Part shown: one piece after another, positions 12,040-22,979 of the stretch
Layout of the letters: every line of letters begins with the position of its first letter
How positions within the stretch are numbered: position 1 is the first letter of the stretch
From: Trichobilharzia szidati
Lineage: Eukaryota; Platyhelminthes; Trematoda; Strigeidida; Schistosomatidae
Assembly (NCBI GenBank): GCA_944472155.2
Contig: OX235272.1
Span: 1,224,354 to 1,288,353, forward strand
Direction: 5' to 3'
Length of the DNA stretch: 64,000 nt
The notes under the pieces: model-generated
What the model was told of the DNA's origin: nothing
The model's input: the letters and a program-made list of their open reading frames with translations, nothing else
Database searches by the model: none
Position numbers and translations under genes: made by a program

Positions 12040-12983
12040 ATGAGGTAGGTGCTAGCGAATTTGTGAAGTGTATCCTTTTATTTTCAGTAATTTACGCACA
12101 CAGAAACGTCTGGCTGCAGCTGTTTTTGGCTGTGGGAAAAAGAAAATATGGCTTGACCCTAATGAGACAACAACTATCCAGAATGCTAACTCGCGCAAGA
12201 TGATTCGAAAGCTGTTTAAAGACAACTTGATAATTCGTAAACCAGTTACAATCCACTCTCGTTCACGGTGCAGGAAGAACCTACTAGCCAGAAGGAAGGG
12301 TCGTCATGCTGGTACTGGTAAGAGAAAAGGTACGGCAGATGCTCGTATGCCTCAGAAGATACTTTGGATGAGGCGAATGAGAGTTTTGAGGCGTTTGTTG
12401 AAGCGGTATAGGGAGGCTCATAAAATCGACAAGCATCTGTAAGTTACATTTATTGGTGTCTGACTTTTCCAGGTATCATTTGTTGTATCAACAGTGCAAG
12501 GGTAATCAGTTTAAAAACAAGAGAGTGCTGATTGATCATATTCACAAGAAAAAAGCTGAGCGTTTGCGAGCCAAACAACTAAGTGACCAGGCAGAAGCCA
12601 TGCGTCAACGCAAGCGTGAGGCTCGTGCAAATCGTCAGCACAGGTTGGAGGAGCGCAAAAAGGCGGTCATAGAGAGCTTTAATGTTGCCGTTTCTAAACC
12701 AGCTCCATCAGCGGTCCCGAAACCTGCGCCTGCGCCCGTGCAAGAAGCCAAGCCTAAAGCAGAGACTAAGGCTGCTCCAGCACCTGTTACGGCGCCAACT
12801 CCTGCACCTCAACCAGCTGCTCAAAAGGCACCAGAGCCCCAGAAGCCAGCTGCTTCAAAGGCATCTTCGAAAGTAGCACCACCACCGAAAATACCTAGTG
12901 CAAAGACACCAGCAGCACCACCCAAAGTCCCAACTCCTGCTGCATCCAAGCCAACAACATCCAAAAAGCCAGCTAAGCGTTAA
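12040..12983 (+). CDS. RPL19: 60S ribosomal protein L19 (eL19), three exons
   Basis: The protein is a component of the large cytosolic ribosomal subunit. Exons are 12040-12044 (ATGAG), 12088-12438 and 12473-12983; together 867 bases, 288 residues. The start follows from a GTAGGT donor directly after ATGAG and the TTTTATTTTCAG acceptor, which restore the usual N-terminus MSNLR. The second junction (GTAAGT...CCAG) restores a Leu codon between IDKH and YHLL. Strong eL19 hallmarks: [13 protein letters not shown] (about residues 16-28), [38 protein letters not shown] and [16 protein letters not shown]. The core ends near residue 189, close to the usual family length (about 196 in human); a further 99 residues rich in Ala, Pro and Lys follow. 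A likely poly(A) signal lies six bases past the stop. No frameshift or stop, so it is almost certainly functional. Confidence 0.97.
12045..12087 (+). other. RPL19 intron 1 (43 bases)
   Basis: GTAGGT donor and TTTTATTTTCAG acceptor. It splits the second codon (AG|T, Ser) immediately after the start codon. Introns of this tiny size clustered at gene 5' ends are a known schistosome trait. Confidence 0.9.
12439..12472 (+). other. RPL19 intron 2 (34 bases)
   Basis: GTAAGT donor, pyrimidine-rich TGACTTTTCCAG acceptor. Removing it rejoins CT|G (Leu) and continues the eL19 sequence without a gap; unspliced, the frame hits TAA at 12440-12442. Confidence 0.93.
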
Positions 12984-12988
12984 ATCTA

Positions 12989-12994
12989 AATAAA
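12989..12994 (+). terminator. RPL19 poly(A) signal AATAAA
   Basis: Canonical AATAAA starting six bases after the stop codon, implying a very short 3' UTR. Confidence 0.6.
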
Positions 12995-15324
12995 TTTTGA
13001 ATGGTAAAGTTCCTTCTTTTTCTATTCAGACGATATATGTCAGTGTTTCTACTATGTGTATCGTGTTGTATGTTCGTTTTCCACTCCATGATAAGGAACT
13101 TGTTATACGTACTGCTGTGTTATCAGTGTCTCAGTCGGTATCTAGTGGGTCAGGCAATAATGCACTGGGTCCCACATCCTCGAGTTTATACACCAGACAC
13201 GTTTGTCAAGGTAACTAGTCTTTATATGCATTGACTCTCTTTCATCCTTTGTCACTCTCATGCCTTAACATACTCAAAGCGGTGACCTCAACTCAGCTGG
13301 CTTCACTCTCAAAAATTGTTTCTGTATGATATGATATGGGAATTCACCAACCTAGTGTTATTCTGTGAATACAGCTCTAAGAAGCTGCAACAATTGTGTT
13401 GAGTTCTGATCAAATCAGTAAATTGAGTAGAGTAATTCATCTAAGTAATAAAGTAAAATGTGTCTTTAGCAGTGTTTTTAAAGAAATAAGAGGGTTCGGT
13501 AGTCCATCGACTATCAAGAATTAAAGGTATTTTGAATTCTGTTTGTCATATATAAGTCCCTTTTGCATCTGGAATCCCATTTTTCAACGTCTTCTGATTG
13601 TAGGATTTATTCGAGAGTGTTATATCAAGGCCAATTAGTTTTTCCGCTGAAAGCATCTGCGCAAAGTAAACATGCCTCTGATGCTGAATACCTTCGTTGA
13701 TTTACTCGTTGCGTTGAGCAGTGTGATGTGTAGAGGTAGGTAGAGTATATAGTGCTGGATCGAAATATTCTGATATCACCCAGCTTTGTCGATCGTGGCG
13801 TTCGGGATGTTATTCACATATGGAGACAACGCTCTTCTTAAGTAGCATTTTCAACTTGAGTGTGACCAGACTAGAAAACAGTTTAGAGTTATGTTAGGCA
13901 AGAAACCCGTTTCAAAGGTCATTTATCGGTCTGTATTAATTGAAGAGATGGTGTTGCATGACTACTTTTTGGTGTGAAATTTCCTCACAATGCTCCTGAA
14001 GGTGTGCAACTAACAGCAAACAGTTATCAGGCTGGTTTGCAACATATCCTTCTACTAAAAACCATCTTTTCCACTAACAAATATGAGTTATAATGACAAC
14101 CGAAGTATTATCTTAAAAAGTAACAGTCAGCACTACTGTAATCACTTAAACAGACCACTTTGTAATGGCGGATATCACACCTACTTAAAAGTCTAGTCCT
14201 CTTTTTCATTATTTGGAAACGAAATAGGCTGTAGGTTTGCTGAACAGAGGTTTGTCTTACCCCGTGATAGTTGTAGGTGCTTAAAACCATATAACTAATT
14301 GCGACTTCTGGTGCTGACATAGAGCTTCCGGCATCTTTTGTAATCGTTCCGTTTATCACGTAGTTCATCAACGTTTCCTGACCTGTTCCTGTGTAATTAC
14401 TATATCTGGCGTATATTAGTTTACTAAGCATAGCATACATAGTGTTCCTCTCTCACAATCGAGGTCTTCGCAGCATTTGTAGTCCACTTCCGTTCGACTT
14501 CATCTATGGCAGAATCTTCCAAATATTTGCCATGGATGAAGATTCTGTTTAATAGACAGACTCGGCCACAAGTCAGATACTCTGATTGGCGACTCATGTG
14601 CGTCACTTTATGATATTTTAATATTTAGAAAACTGCTTCTAATAAGCGTACGACATCAGAGAGCTATGCGATTTGGAATGTTTCTGAGAATTATAAGGAA
14701 TAGGTTGTGTAAAATTCTCATTGTAAATTAGTACTCTGGTTGGTGAATGAAGTACGTTCTCTCCGATAATTTCTTTCTGTTCTACAGTTGTATGTCCATA
14801 TAAGTTGAAAACAGCCTTTGCAACCCCGATCCATTATGATGAATCTAAGAGTTCTTTACTAGGAAGACGTGAGTAGGCTGTTGCTAGAATCCAGCTTTAG
14901 ACATGCGTAAATGGTATTACACATAAATGTAACGCTAAAAAGACGTTTGAAGCAAAAGATAAAAAGTGTACATGTTAGTGAATAATGTTTAAAATGGATT
15001 TTTATCTTATCTGCGCTTGTGGTTCATGTGCGTGAACATTATTATCAAGAATGGGAAGCGGACGAAATAGGTAGAGGTGCGTGCATGTTGGAGTTTAGAA
15101 CTAACTGAACAAGGAGAGATATCGCGTCTCTCTTGTAACTTCAGTTATGAAATCGAATGATTCAGACGAATTCTGTTGGCAAAAATGGGGTGTAGGGACT
15201 TGTTAGGTGATTGTGTGTGTAGTCATGTAAATCAAAAATAAGTTCTATGGACAGTAGCTGAGATTACCGGTATGTCGCAGCTGTCATGATTGTAATATTT
15301 AAAAGATCGTAAGGATATACTTGC
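12995..15324. other. Unassigned DNA downstream of RPL19
   Basis: No reliable gene. Short open frames at 12997-13234 (+) and 14108-14606 (-) carry no recognisable motif. No shared repeat was noticed. Confidence 0.4.
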
Positions 15325-15400
15325 TTGGTGGTGGCTAACAGCGGAATTCAGAATATGCGTTTTGCCTCATTTTTGTTTGTTGGGCTTGTTTTTCTCAATG
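15325..15400 (-). repeat. Sm-alpha type 1 SINE relic
   Basis: On the minus strand GGCAAAACGCATATTCTGAA TTCCGCTG resembles the 3' half of the type 1 hammerhead plus its conserved GGATTCCACTG flank (compare 34949-34975 on the plus strand). The 5' core is lost. Confidence 0.4.
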
Positions 15401-15719
15401 AAAGGTGGTGTTTCTACTGCAGCCTGGCAACATTCATCGCTTGAAATACCTAAGCTTTATTCAGTGGGCTAATAAGCCACGGGAACCATCTCTTGTGCAA
15501 ATAAGTTCGAGTGAGTCGTTATGCTAATATCGAAGCATTTGTTGGGCAAGTCTGTACCCTGAAATGTGGCTTGTCAGCTAACTCGTAAATATGAATAGAT
15601 GATTCATATGTTGTGGTTACGTGATGCTAACTCAAAAGTATATTCTGACCTGGGTTTGTAAGACGTCACAGGGAAGAAGTACACAAGTAACAACAGTACC
15701 TTAGAAATCTTGATTACTT

Positions 15720-15805
15720 CTCATAGATAGGGTGGAGACAGCTTTGTGACTGGATCACTTGGCTTTCAGCCAACAGGTCCTGGGTTCGAATTCCACCCCA
15801 TCTAC
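15720..15805 (+). repeat. tRNA-like SINE head
   Basis: TTGGCTTTCAGCCAA forms an anticodon-like hairpin, followed by a B-box-like GGGTTCGAATTCC. The acceptor and T stems do not pair cleanly, so it is a tRNA-derived SINE head and not a tRNA gene. Confidence 0.5.
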
Positions 15806-15929
15806 TGAACAACTTGATAGTACCAGCTCTCATACAATGATTGGGTGGCTCATAGCCTGGGACACAAAATATCTGCTCTGGGTAACGGAGTTAGTTCATT
15901 AATAGGCGTTGTCCGGGTAATCAGGGACT

Positions 15930-16343
15930 AATGACACATTTGATTGCCCCAACACAAAAGGGATGTCAATCTTGCGATCTTTATTTCTTAGTGGTATGCA
16001 CTTCTGTTTTAATTCGCTTCGGTTCCCAGTGGGGCATAGGGCTCCAACAGCACATCTTCATTTCATCCACCTCGTTGCAGTCGTCTGTGGCTGAATTCAC
16101 CACTGCCCATAAGCACTTATCTCACGATCTCCATGTCATCCTTGGGTGCCCAATTCGTCGTCTACCATTTGGGTTCCACTCTAGCACCTGCGGTGTGATG
16201 TTACTCAGCGGCCCCGTATCAATCAGATGTCTGGGAATCGCGCTTGAGAATACTTTGCTTCCTTTCAGACGGAGACTTTCAGGGATAAACTCAGAAAATC
16301 TAGTAGACGCTCTCCTCTGATTTTTTCCTGTGTATTTGCTCAC
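15930..16343 (-). pseudogene. RTE-type LINE 3' end, decayed
   Basis: On the minus strand a 73-codon open frame contains LEWNPNGRRRIGHPRMTWRS, the typical C-terminal sequence of RTE-clade reverse transcriptase ORFs (W-N-P-x-G-x-R-x-x-G-R-P-x-x-T-W-R). Downstream an SPMPHWEPKR-like end is reached only after stops. 5'-truncated. Confidence 0.7.
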
Positions 16344-16459
16344 GCAATTGTAGGTAAATCAGTAAATGCAGTTGGAGTTTACATGCGGAGCAGGATACTT
16401 ATCCACTTTTGATTGAGTTAACGAGCATATCGTGTTGTGAAGTGGAATGAGTCTGGCAG

Positions 16460-17130
16460 TGAGGAATGTTCTTTTCAATACACCCTTAATTCTTTTTCTC
16501 GGTTCTTATGGATACTTCACCTTACGTAGAATTCTCATTGACGCTGGAATTAGAGTGGCATTTAAACCAACTAACTCTCTCGGAGATGAACTTTGTCGGC
16601 TTAAGGACCCAATAGATCCAACTAAAGAAATATGATATGATTTACCAAATAACATGTGATGACTCTGAGGTCAGTAGTAGATCAGTTAAATAATCTAGAA
16701 AAAAGGTCAGCCATTGTACTGCATTCACTTGCATGTAGTCAAAAAACCGGCTGGGTGGGACAGCGTGAGAGTAATAAAAAAGTAATATAATTTGGTGGAG
16801 AGATGGTGAGGTTAATCACTGAAACTTTGTTTATCGATTCAACATTGCACACGTGCAATCAGAATGACGCAACGCCACCTATACCGGAGATATGGAAAGT
16901 AACAACAAACAACCAAGCGAAGTTGGAGAGACAGAAAGAGAGAAAATATCGATAAGACAAATTGTGAAAACGTGTGACTAAAATTGATATGATTACGAGC
17001 AGCAATAATTTACACTCGAAACGTCATCCAGTTGTAAATACTGCATCATCACTATGTGGTATTTAAAATAAACTTATATGGAATTACGTTCTATTACAGT
17101 TCCGAAGTTCTACACTTACATTAATTATAC
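16460..17130 (+). pseudogene. Penelope-like element fragment (PLE-A), 3' part
   Basis: The frame at 16447-16635 contains LRRILIDAGIRVAFKPTNSL and CRLKDPIDPTKEI, the linker that precedes the GIY-YIG endonuclease in Penelope-like elements; the next codons decay (a Tyr-Gln-like start, then stops). The segment 16700-16870 is homologous to 34010-34180, and 16870-17130 to 31130-31450. The GIY-YIG domain is unreadable here, so the copy is dead. Confidence 0.7.
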
Positions 17131-17590
17131 CTCTCCTTTGTTTATCATTAAAGCTCACTTCAGTATTCTGTTTGCTCCTTGATATATATTCAAAAAATCA
17201 TATTGTATTCATAATAAAAACAGATAGTTCAATGAAGAGACTCTTCTCGGAGATTTTATTTATGTGGTGCGTTCACTTCGTCAAGCATAGGAAAAACTGG
17301 AAACAATTTGGAATATCGTTCACATCGTGAAGATACTTGGAAATGGTGACCACTAGTGAATTTAGACTACAGGTTATGTGATAAGTAAAGAAACTGTTTG
17401 GAAATTAGGTGTTATTGAAAAGAGCACAGAGGCATACAAATACCCCTATGAAGAGCGTAAACAGAAGACTACTTAAGAGAATGATTCCGGTTGTTCCAAA
17501 ATCAAGAACATACAACGTGACAATAGTAATGATAGAGTGACTTCGATGAATAATCCTCGTCCAGACATTAACGAAAAGAAGACACGTAGT
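17131..17590. other. Unassigned DNA between two PLE relics
   Basis: No motif recognised; it may be UTR of either neighbouring PLE copy. Confidence 0.35.
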
Positions 17591-18600
17591 TCAGCGGAGG
17601 GTACCTTTTCGACGGATTAATTCACTTAACTGTACAATCGCAATTATGTATGATTATTTTTGTATGCGTGTTTACAGTAGGTTTATCAGACGAGAATAAA
17701 AATTAGTTAAGTTTATTGTTTGCGTCATCAAAACACCTCAAAAAATGTGACGATCAGTCAAATTGTAACTAGGGGAAAGGGGTGAAGACTAGTAAAAGGA
17801 TTGTAGTGATAAGTTGTCAACGCATGAGAAGAGTTGGTAAGTGCGTCGTAGTTACGCAATAAGATGGATAATTCAATGGGTGACTTGTGATCAGGATACA
17901 CATAGCAATGAAGGAAAATGTGAAATAATGCAGGAGTTATAAATAAATGTAAGAGTGATAAGGAGTTAGAAAAAACAAAAATCAGGTTAGTTCAAATCAA
18001 CATGGTTGTTACCATGATAGCGGAAGTGATTGAATAATTTCCTTTTATATACAGACCCTCGGTTTCTCCAACTGAATAGCTTAAGCTTCATTAATGCAAA
18101 GGAGACGAAGGTGTATTGCTTTTGACAGTTTTTTCTCCTCTTTGTAAGATGGAATGACCAGTGTTGACAGGATGCTCGATTATTGCACTCCTTATGTAAC
18201 CACTACTGCCTTTCTGCAACCATGCAGGGTAGTGTTCTTGAACCCCTTTTAGACAAGGTATGCATCGAACGACCCCAGGAACAGGTAAACTGATCCATGT
18301 ACATAGAGGTGGTTAGATAGGAGATCTTGTGCTTCAGGCCGATACAGACCAATGGATGACTTCAGAACATTATTCTTATCGCTGATGCGAAGAATGTATT
18401 TCTCAAAGGTGCTGAAATTCTCCTCTTAAGGATATCTTAGGTTAATTCTCCCTTAAAATCCAGGTCCATGTAAAGTTTCTTTTTTGGAACAAGTAATGTT
18501 TCGTTCCTCTGGACTTTTGGTTAGATATTCTTGTCGACGAATCTTGGTGGGTATCCATTTTGGGATGAAGGTTCTTTTCAAAGAAAGTCCAGTTCTGCTT
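17590..18600 (-). pseudogene. Penelope-like element (PLE-C), copy 1: 3' UTR, GIY-YIG region, linker
   Basis: Collinear with 20230-21250. On the minus strand, 18050-18330 corresponds to the GIY-YIG domain of the copy at 20626-20961 but with frameshifts, and 18420-18600 to the linker (an F-L-K-x-x-F-I-P-K-like stretch before the Lys-rich region). 17590-18050 matches the AT-rich 3' UTR at 20230-20620 and a third piece at 36935-37225. The copy is interrupted at about 18602 by an RTE LINE and resumes at 19675. Confidence 0.7.
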
Positions 18601-18604
18601 CCAG

Positions 18605-19670
18605 GTCGCAGTGCTGGCTGGCTGGCTGGATTCAACATAGAACCTGGCACCGAAGTGCAGCAGTTCGAGTTGCCACGTTCCAAATAGCACACAAAGGTAG
18701 ACAGAAAAATGAGTGAAGAGAATCAATAGAGTTTTGACAAGTATGAGAGTGAAACAGAATGAATGAGTAATGGTAGAAAGGAATATGAAAGGTTAAAGAG
18801 ACTGAATACATCTGCGCCACTGACAACGATTTTGAGCCATGTCACCTATTGTCTCCAGCCACTGATTCTTAGAGTCCCGAGGGCCCCAACCCGGAAGTTT
18901 GCATCTCCCTACCTGACTCAGTTTAACTGTCAATGATTTCATGGATTGATGCCATGTTTTTGTTTGGCCACCACTTACTCTTTTCCAACCTGCACCTATA
19001 TCAGCTAGTAATGCCCGTCGGGGGAGGCGATGGTTAGGCATGCGCAGCACGTGACCTAGCCATCTCAATATATGTAACTTTATAGCCTCTTCGATTGATT
19101 TCCCCTCCTTGCCCAACACTCTACGCCTAACGTCAACACTACTTACCTTATTATGCCACCCAACGTGAGAAAGAGGTCGTAGACATCTATGATCAAAGAC
19201 AGTCAACCTTTTCATGTCTTCAACTCGTATTGGCCATGTTTCAGAGCCATAGAGAAGGACGGAGCGAACTGATGAGCAGTACACACGTCCCTTGGTTGAT
19301 AGCCGGATGTCACGCCTACGCCAGAGACGGTGTAAGTTAGCGAAAGCAGCCCGAGCTTTCTGGATCCGTGCTGAGATTTCGTCACCAATCAATACGTTGG
19401 TGCTGATACAACTTCCCAAATAGGTGAAGTGGTCACCATGTTCTATCACTTCACTCCCTATCACTAAGCTGGGAGTTGACGTAGTCCAGTCCTGTGGCAG
19501 CATCTTACATTTTACAGGGGCGAATCGCATGCCAAACATACGAAGATTGCTGCTCAAGGTGTTCAGAAGATTCTGCATTTTGTCAGCATCCTCTCCCAAC
19601 AGGACTATGTCATCTGCATATTCTAAGTCCATAAGACTATTCCTCAGGTCACAGTGGCAAGGGATTTGAT
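18605..19670 (-). pseudogene. RTE-type LINE, 3' half, inserted in a PLE copy
   Basis: A 279-codon open frame (18793-19632) begins with MDLEYADDIVLLGEDADKMQ, carrying the RT catalytic YADD, then VKCKMLPQ, a THFTYLGSCIS-like segment (here DHFTYLGSCIS), SVRSVLLYGSETWPI and [20 protein letters not shown], in the order of RTE-clade elements. The sequence just upstream of YADD is still readable for about 15 codons and then hits a stop; fingers and endonuclease domains are absent, so it is 5'-truncated. A second, more decayed relative is at 22980-23490. Both flanks (18420-18600 and 19675-19885) read as PLE on the same strand, hence the nested placement. Confidence 0.85.
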
Positions 19671-19674
19671 TAGA

Positions 19675-19885
19675 TTTTGCTTTCGTTCAACAAGCACCCA
19701 ACTGTAGAAACTTGTTAGCTGACCGTTCCACGATGTGGGTTTTCTGTGGAATGACCTTTAGGTTCCGTCGGGTTGTCTTGTTGATTCCACATGAAGAAAG
19801 GGAATTTTTGATTCGTCTTCCATCTCTAGAGTGAATTTTATGGCCGGTTGGCAGTTGTTAGATACTTGTAGCAATTACCTTTTAT
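19675..19885 (-). pseudogene. PLE-C copy 1, reverse transcriptase segment
   Basis: On the minus strand the codons read AIKFTLEMEDESKIPFLHVE, then RQPDGT and HRKPTSWNGQLTSFYSW, the segment that follows the catalytic YxDD in Penelope-like reverse transcriptases. The matching piece in copy 2 is 21640-21800. It is separated from the rest of the PLE by the RTE insertion. Confidence 0.7.
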
Positions 19886-20229
19886 ACAGTTGTAAATTGC
19901 CAGTGGTTAACTTTAATGGACAATGACAGTAATTAATTTTGGAATTAATTATGTCGATGATAGGAGAACTGGGTGAAAGTGTTTCTTCTATGTGCACAAA
20001 TCCACATTTTCCCTATGAAATAACCAAGATTTTAACAATGGCAGGAATGCGAAAACAGCGCTTGGTGGAGTAGGGTGGGGGTGTTTTATCGACTTTGTAA
20101 ACAACTTTGTGTGAATTTTCCTTAAGTAGCGAGCCACTAGTGTCTAAAATGTGCTCAACTGTAGCACTCTGTAATTACCCATTATGGCCCTTTTATACCC
20201 AGGTGAGAGAACAATGTTCCGAGAGGAAG

Positions 20230-21260
20230 ACCAGTAGTTCATCGAAGAGTTTCTTATCGGCGGATTCATTTTCACAGCTGTACAATAGCAAATATATGTG
20301 GTTATTTTGTATTTGTGTGTACATTAAATTCGTCAAACGAAGATACAATCGGTTAGGGTTGTTGGTACTAAGGTGGTGAAAATTAGTAAGTAATACGAAA
20401 AGCGTTCAGAGGAATTGTATGTTGCTACAAGAGGGTAATAACAAAAGTGGTAAGTTGTCACGAACGATTGTTAAAGAAGTTACTCAATAGCACGAGTAAG
20501 TTGATGAAAGAGTTGTGCTCAGGGTGCACATGGAAACAAAATAAAATACGGGATAGCGTAAGAGTTTTAAGTAGTTGAAAAAAAACATGCAAACAAGCAA
20601 AAGTTAAGTCAAATCAACAGAGTTGTTACCATAACAGTAGACGTGGCTGATTAATTTTCTTTTGTATGCATAGTTCCAGTTCTTCTAACTGAATGGCTAG
20701 AGCTTCTGTAATGCAAGGGAGATGGAAACGCATTGTCTTTGGTAGGCTGCTCTTCACTTTGTAGATTACTTTGTAGGAGGCGTTTGCTGAGATGAAATGA
20801 CCAGTGGTGAAGAGATGTTCGGTCATTGCACTCCTTATGCGGCCACTGCTTCCTTTCTGAAGCCACGCTGAATAGTGTTCTTTGACTCTTTTCGACATAA
20901 TGCGCGTTGAACGACCAATGTACCTGGCTCCACAGCAACAGGTGAACTGATATATGCACACAGAAGTGGTCAGGTGTGAGTATTGTCCTTTGGGTTTCTG
21001 CAGATCAGCGGACGAATAGAGAACACTACTTTCAGTGCCTCCGTGAAGAAAGTTCTTCTGAGAGAAGTGGAAATTCTACACTTAAGGATATCACTGAGTA
21101 GGTCACCTTTGAAGTCGAGGTTCATATAAAGTATCTCTTTGGCACGGATGTCGTCTCTTGCTTTTGAATTTTTTTGTTTGGTGCTTTTGTGTATGAATTT
21201 TGGTGGATATCCATTTTGTATGAAGAATTCTTTCAGGAAGTGTAGCTCTTCTACCAGGTT
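20230..21260 (-). pseudogene. Penelope-like element (PLE-C), copy 2: 3' part
   Basis: On the minus strand this holds, in order, the end of the RT/linker (20970-21272, with FLKEFFIQNGYPPKFI), the GIY-YIG endonuclease (20626-20961) and an AT-rich 3' UTR down to 20230. A SINE-B insertion at 21262 separates it from the RT palm at 21415-21985. Confidence 0.75.
20626..20961 (-). CDS. GIY-YIG endonuclease domain of a Penelope-like element
   Basis: 111 codons. MCIYQFTCCCGARYIGRSTR shows the GIY half as the IYQF strand, the PLE-type Cys-x-Cys-Gly pair and the YIGR half; KRVKEHYSAWL carries the conserved Glu-His. In PLEs this domain nicks DNA for target-primed reverse transcription. It is open to its stop but lies in a broken element (the linker upstream is in another open frame ending before 20961), so it is unlikely to act alone. 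The overlapping minus-strand frame 20651-20959 is a shadow. Confidence 0.75.
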   Translation of the reverse strand: MCIYQFTCCCGARYIGRSTRIMSKRVKEHYSAWLQKGSSGRIRSAMTEHLFTTGHFISANASYKVIYKVKSSLPKTMRFHLPCITEALAIQLEELELCIQKKINQPRLLLW

Positions 21261-21261
21261 T

Positions 21262-21412
21262 CGAAGACCCACCGACTCACTCCTTTACCTCGCTAAGTCA
21301 GTAATAAAACAGGTGAAGAGGAAAGGCTGAGTATGAGGCTAGCAAACACTGCTACAGAAACTTCAAGCTTCTAGCTTGAAGCCCTATGTTCCACTGGGAA
21401 CGTGAAGGAATG
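21262..21412 (+). repeat. SINE-B, 5'-truncated, in PLE-C copy 2
   Basis: GACTCACTCCTTTACCTCGC, GGTGAAGAGGAAAGGCTG, then CTTGAAGCCCTATGTTCC and an A-rich end (GAATGAAAAAAAACAAG). Matches 30760-30950 and 35730-35870. It splits the PLE open regions on the opposite strand. Confidence 0.7.
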
Positions 21413-21414
21413 AA

Positions 21415-21985
21415 AAAAAACAAGTCGGCTTTTGAAGTCTACATTCACATTTATGTCATCTTCAGTACAGATGTAGAACTTTATTTGTTTCTATATAAAT
21501 CGTGGGGAATATTCATTTTCAATTAGTGTCTTCCTCGAAAGAGTGATCTCTCTTTAACTAACGATTCCAAGATGTAGATTCTTCGGTACTGAGTCACAGG
21601 AGATATTAGCAAGTTTCTTTTGCTACTTACGAGCATTCACCTGTGAAAATTTGTTAGCTGACTGTGGGCTCCCCAAACTTCACAGTCCTTTGGTGTCTCA
21701 TTAGGTTTCTTTGTCAGGCTGACATCTATAAAGAACATTGTTCGTCCGTTTATACCTCAATAGTAAATTTAACAGCTATGTGACATCTATTGAATACCCA
21801 TAGGAAATCATTAAGGTAATTTCTGTTATCATCATAAATGGTAAAAGTACCAGCAAAATTCTTTTTGTATAGAAGAAGGCTACCAGTCACTGATTTCAGT
21901 TGGCTGTTTTCTAAACTTCCCATAAAGATATCTGCATGTTTCGCACCTAAAGGTGATCTCGTCACCAAGATGTCTTGCTATCTCT
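21415..21985 (-). pseudogene. PLE-C copy 2, reverse transcriptase palm, decayed
   Basis: The minus-strand frame 21750-21968 starts with RSPLGAKHADIFMGSLEN, matching the G-S-P-L-G-P motif of PLE reverse transcriptases; the expected YxDD is replaced by a corrupted YDD-like stretch. It ends with AVKFTIEV, the segment after the palm. Stops separate it from the rest. Confidence 0.65.
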
Positions 21986-22600
21986 AGATTAAATCCTTGA
22001 ATCTGAATAGGAAATTGAAAGAGCATCGAAGTAGAAGTCCTTATAATCGTGAAATCGGCATTCCATTATTTAAGTTGTTTTCTATGATGTTTCTGTTAAC
22101 TGGATATATATGAAGAGTGACTCGATACTAAGTAATATGCACCTGTCACTTGCATTCATTTCTTCAGTGCAGTCGATTAAGTCAGATGGATCGCGAGGAG
22201 AGTTCGTTGAACAAGAAAGAAAATCAATGAATGATAACTATTTAAAAGATGGTAGACAGTGATGAACAATCAGGGAACGTGTAATTAGTTGTCACCATCT
22301 GCTACGAAACATTGATCCATAATGTCTCGTCTCTTATTTTAACACAATTCTGCGTAAATACAAAATAATGTAGTTGGTTTTGACAGAAACGTATTATATT
22401 ATTATAGATTTTGTACGGCATTCAATCTGTATACTTCAAATTACTTGCAACTTTTCAACAGTGAAATATTAGGAAACAAATTTCAAGGGAAGTAGGATGG
22501 ATTTCTCAGGGTTAACCTTGGAATTTGTTCGTTTTGAACTTTAAAACAACCGTTCAGATAAGTTAGAAGATAAGGAGAGCATTGCACCTGACTTCACGTA
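21986..22600. other. Unassigned DNA
   Basis: The part nearest 21986 may be the N-terminal side of the PLE-C copy; no readable motif remains. Confidence 0.35.
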
Positions 22601-22604
22601 TCCC

Positions 22605-22686
22605 ATGGTAATGAGGATCCGGGCACTGTTGTGCTTAGCGTCTTTGCTGAACTTTGTTGGAATTTTCTACGTTTTAGGCGTGCTGT
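22605..22686 (+). CDS. Possible first coding exon of an unidentified type II membrane or secreted protein
   Basis: ATG at 22605 (a second ATG at 22611) opens 27 codons: two Arg (residues 4 and 6) followed by about 20 hydrophobic residues (ALLCLASLLNFVGIFYVLGV), a signal anchor or signal peptide. A strong GTAAGT donor begins at 22687, leaving one base of a split codon. The Arg-then-hydrophobic layout is common in Golgi glycosyltransferases, but nothing else supports that. No partner exon was found downstream in the window, where repeats dominate. It could be chance. Confidence 0.35.
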
Positions 22687-22979
22687 GTAAGTAATTCAAG
22701 ATATTACTTGTTTTTAATGAATCGATTACATTTTACAGGAAATAAGTAATTTAAGAAATTATTCATATAGTTTGTCAGTTGTTGCACTTAAACATCAAAA
22801 TAAAATGTGACTTCAACTATTTTACCCACAATGGAATCTGCAACTAAACCAGCCAGCTCAGAGAATTGCAAATTATACTCTACCACAGTGCACAAGTTCT
22901 ATTCTTATTTCAACTATTTTCGTCTCATTACTTATAAGTAGCCAAACAATGTAAGGCGAAATTTGTTCATGGATGGAAC

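Noticed and set aside
12068..12442. Unspliced open frame starting at GTG before the eL19 core
   Set aside because: The first codons lie in intron 1 (ending TTTTCAG) and the stop lies in intron 2; the spliced model restores the known eL19 ends.
12682..12876. Leu/Arg/Gln-rich alternative frame
   Set aside because: Shadow frame of the Ala/Pro/Lys tail of RPL19.
15720..15805. tRNA gene with a Glu-like anticodon
   Set aside because: The anticodon arm is good, but T stem and acceptor stem do not pair properly; it fits a tRNA-derived SINE head.
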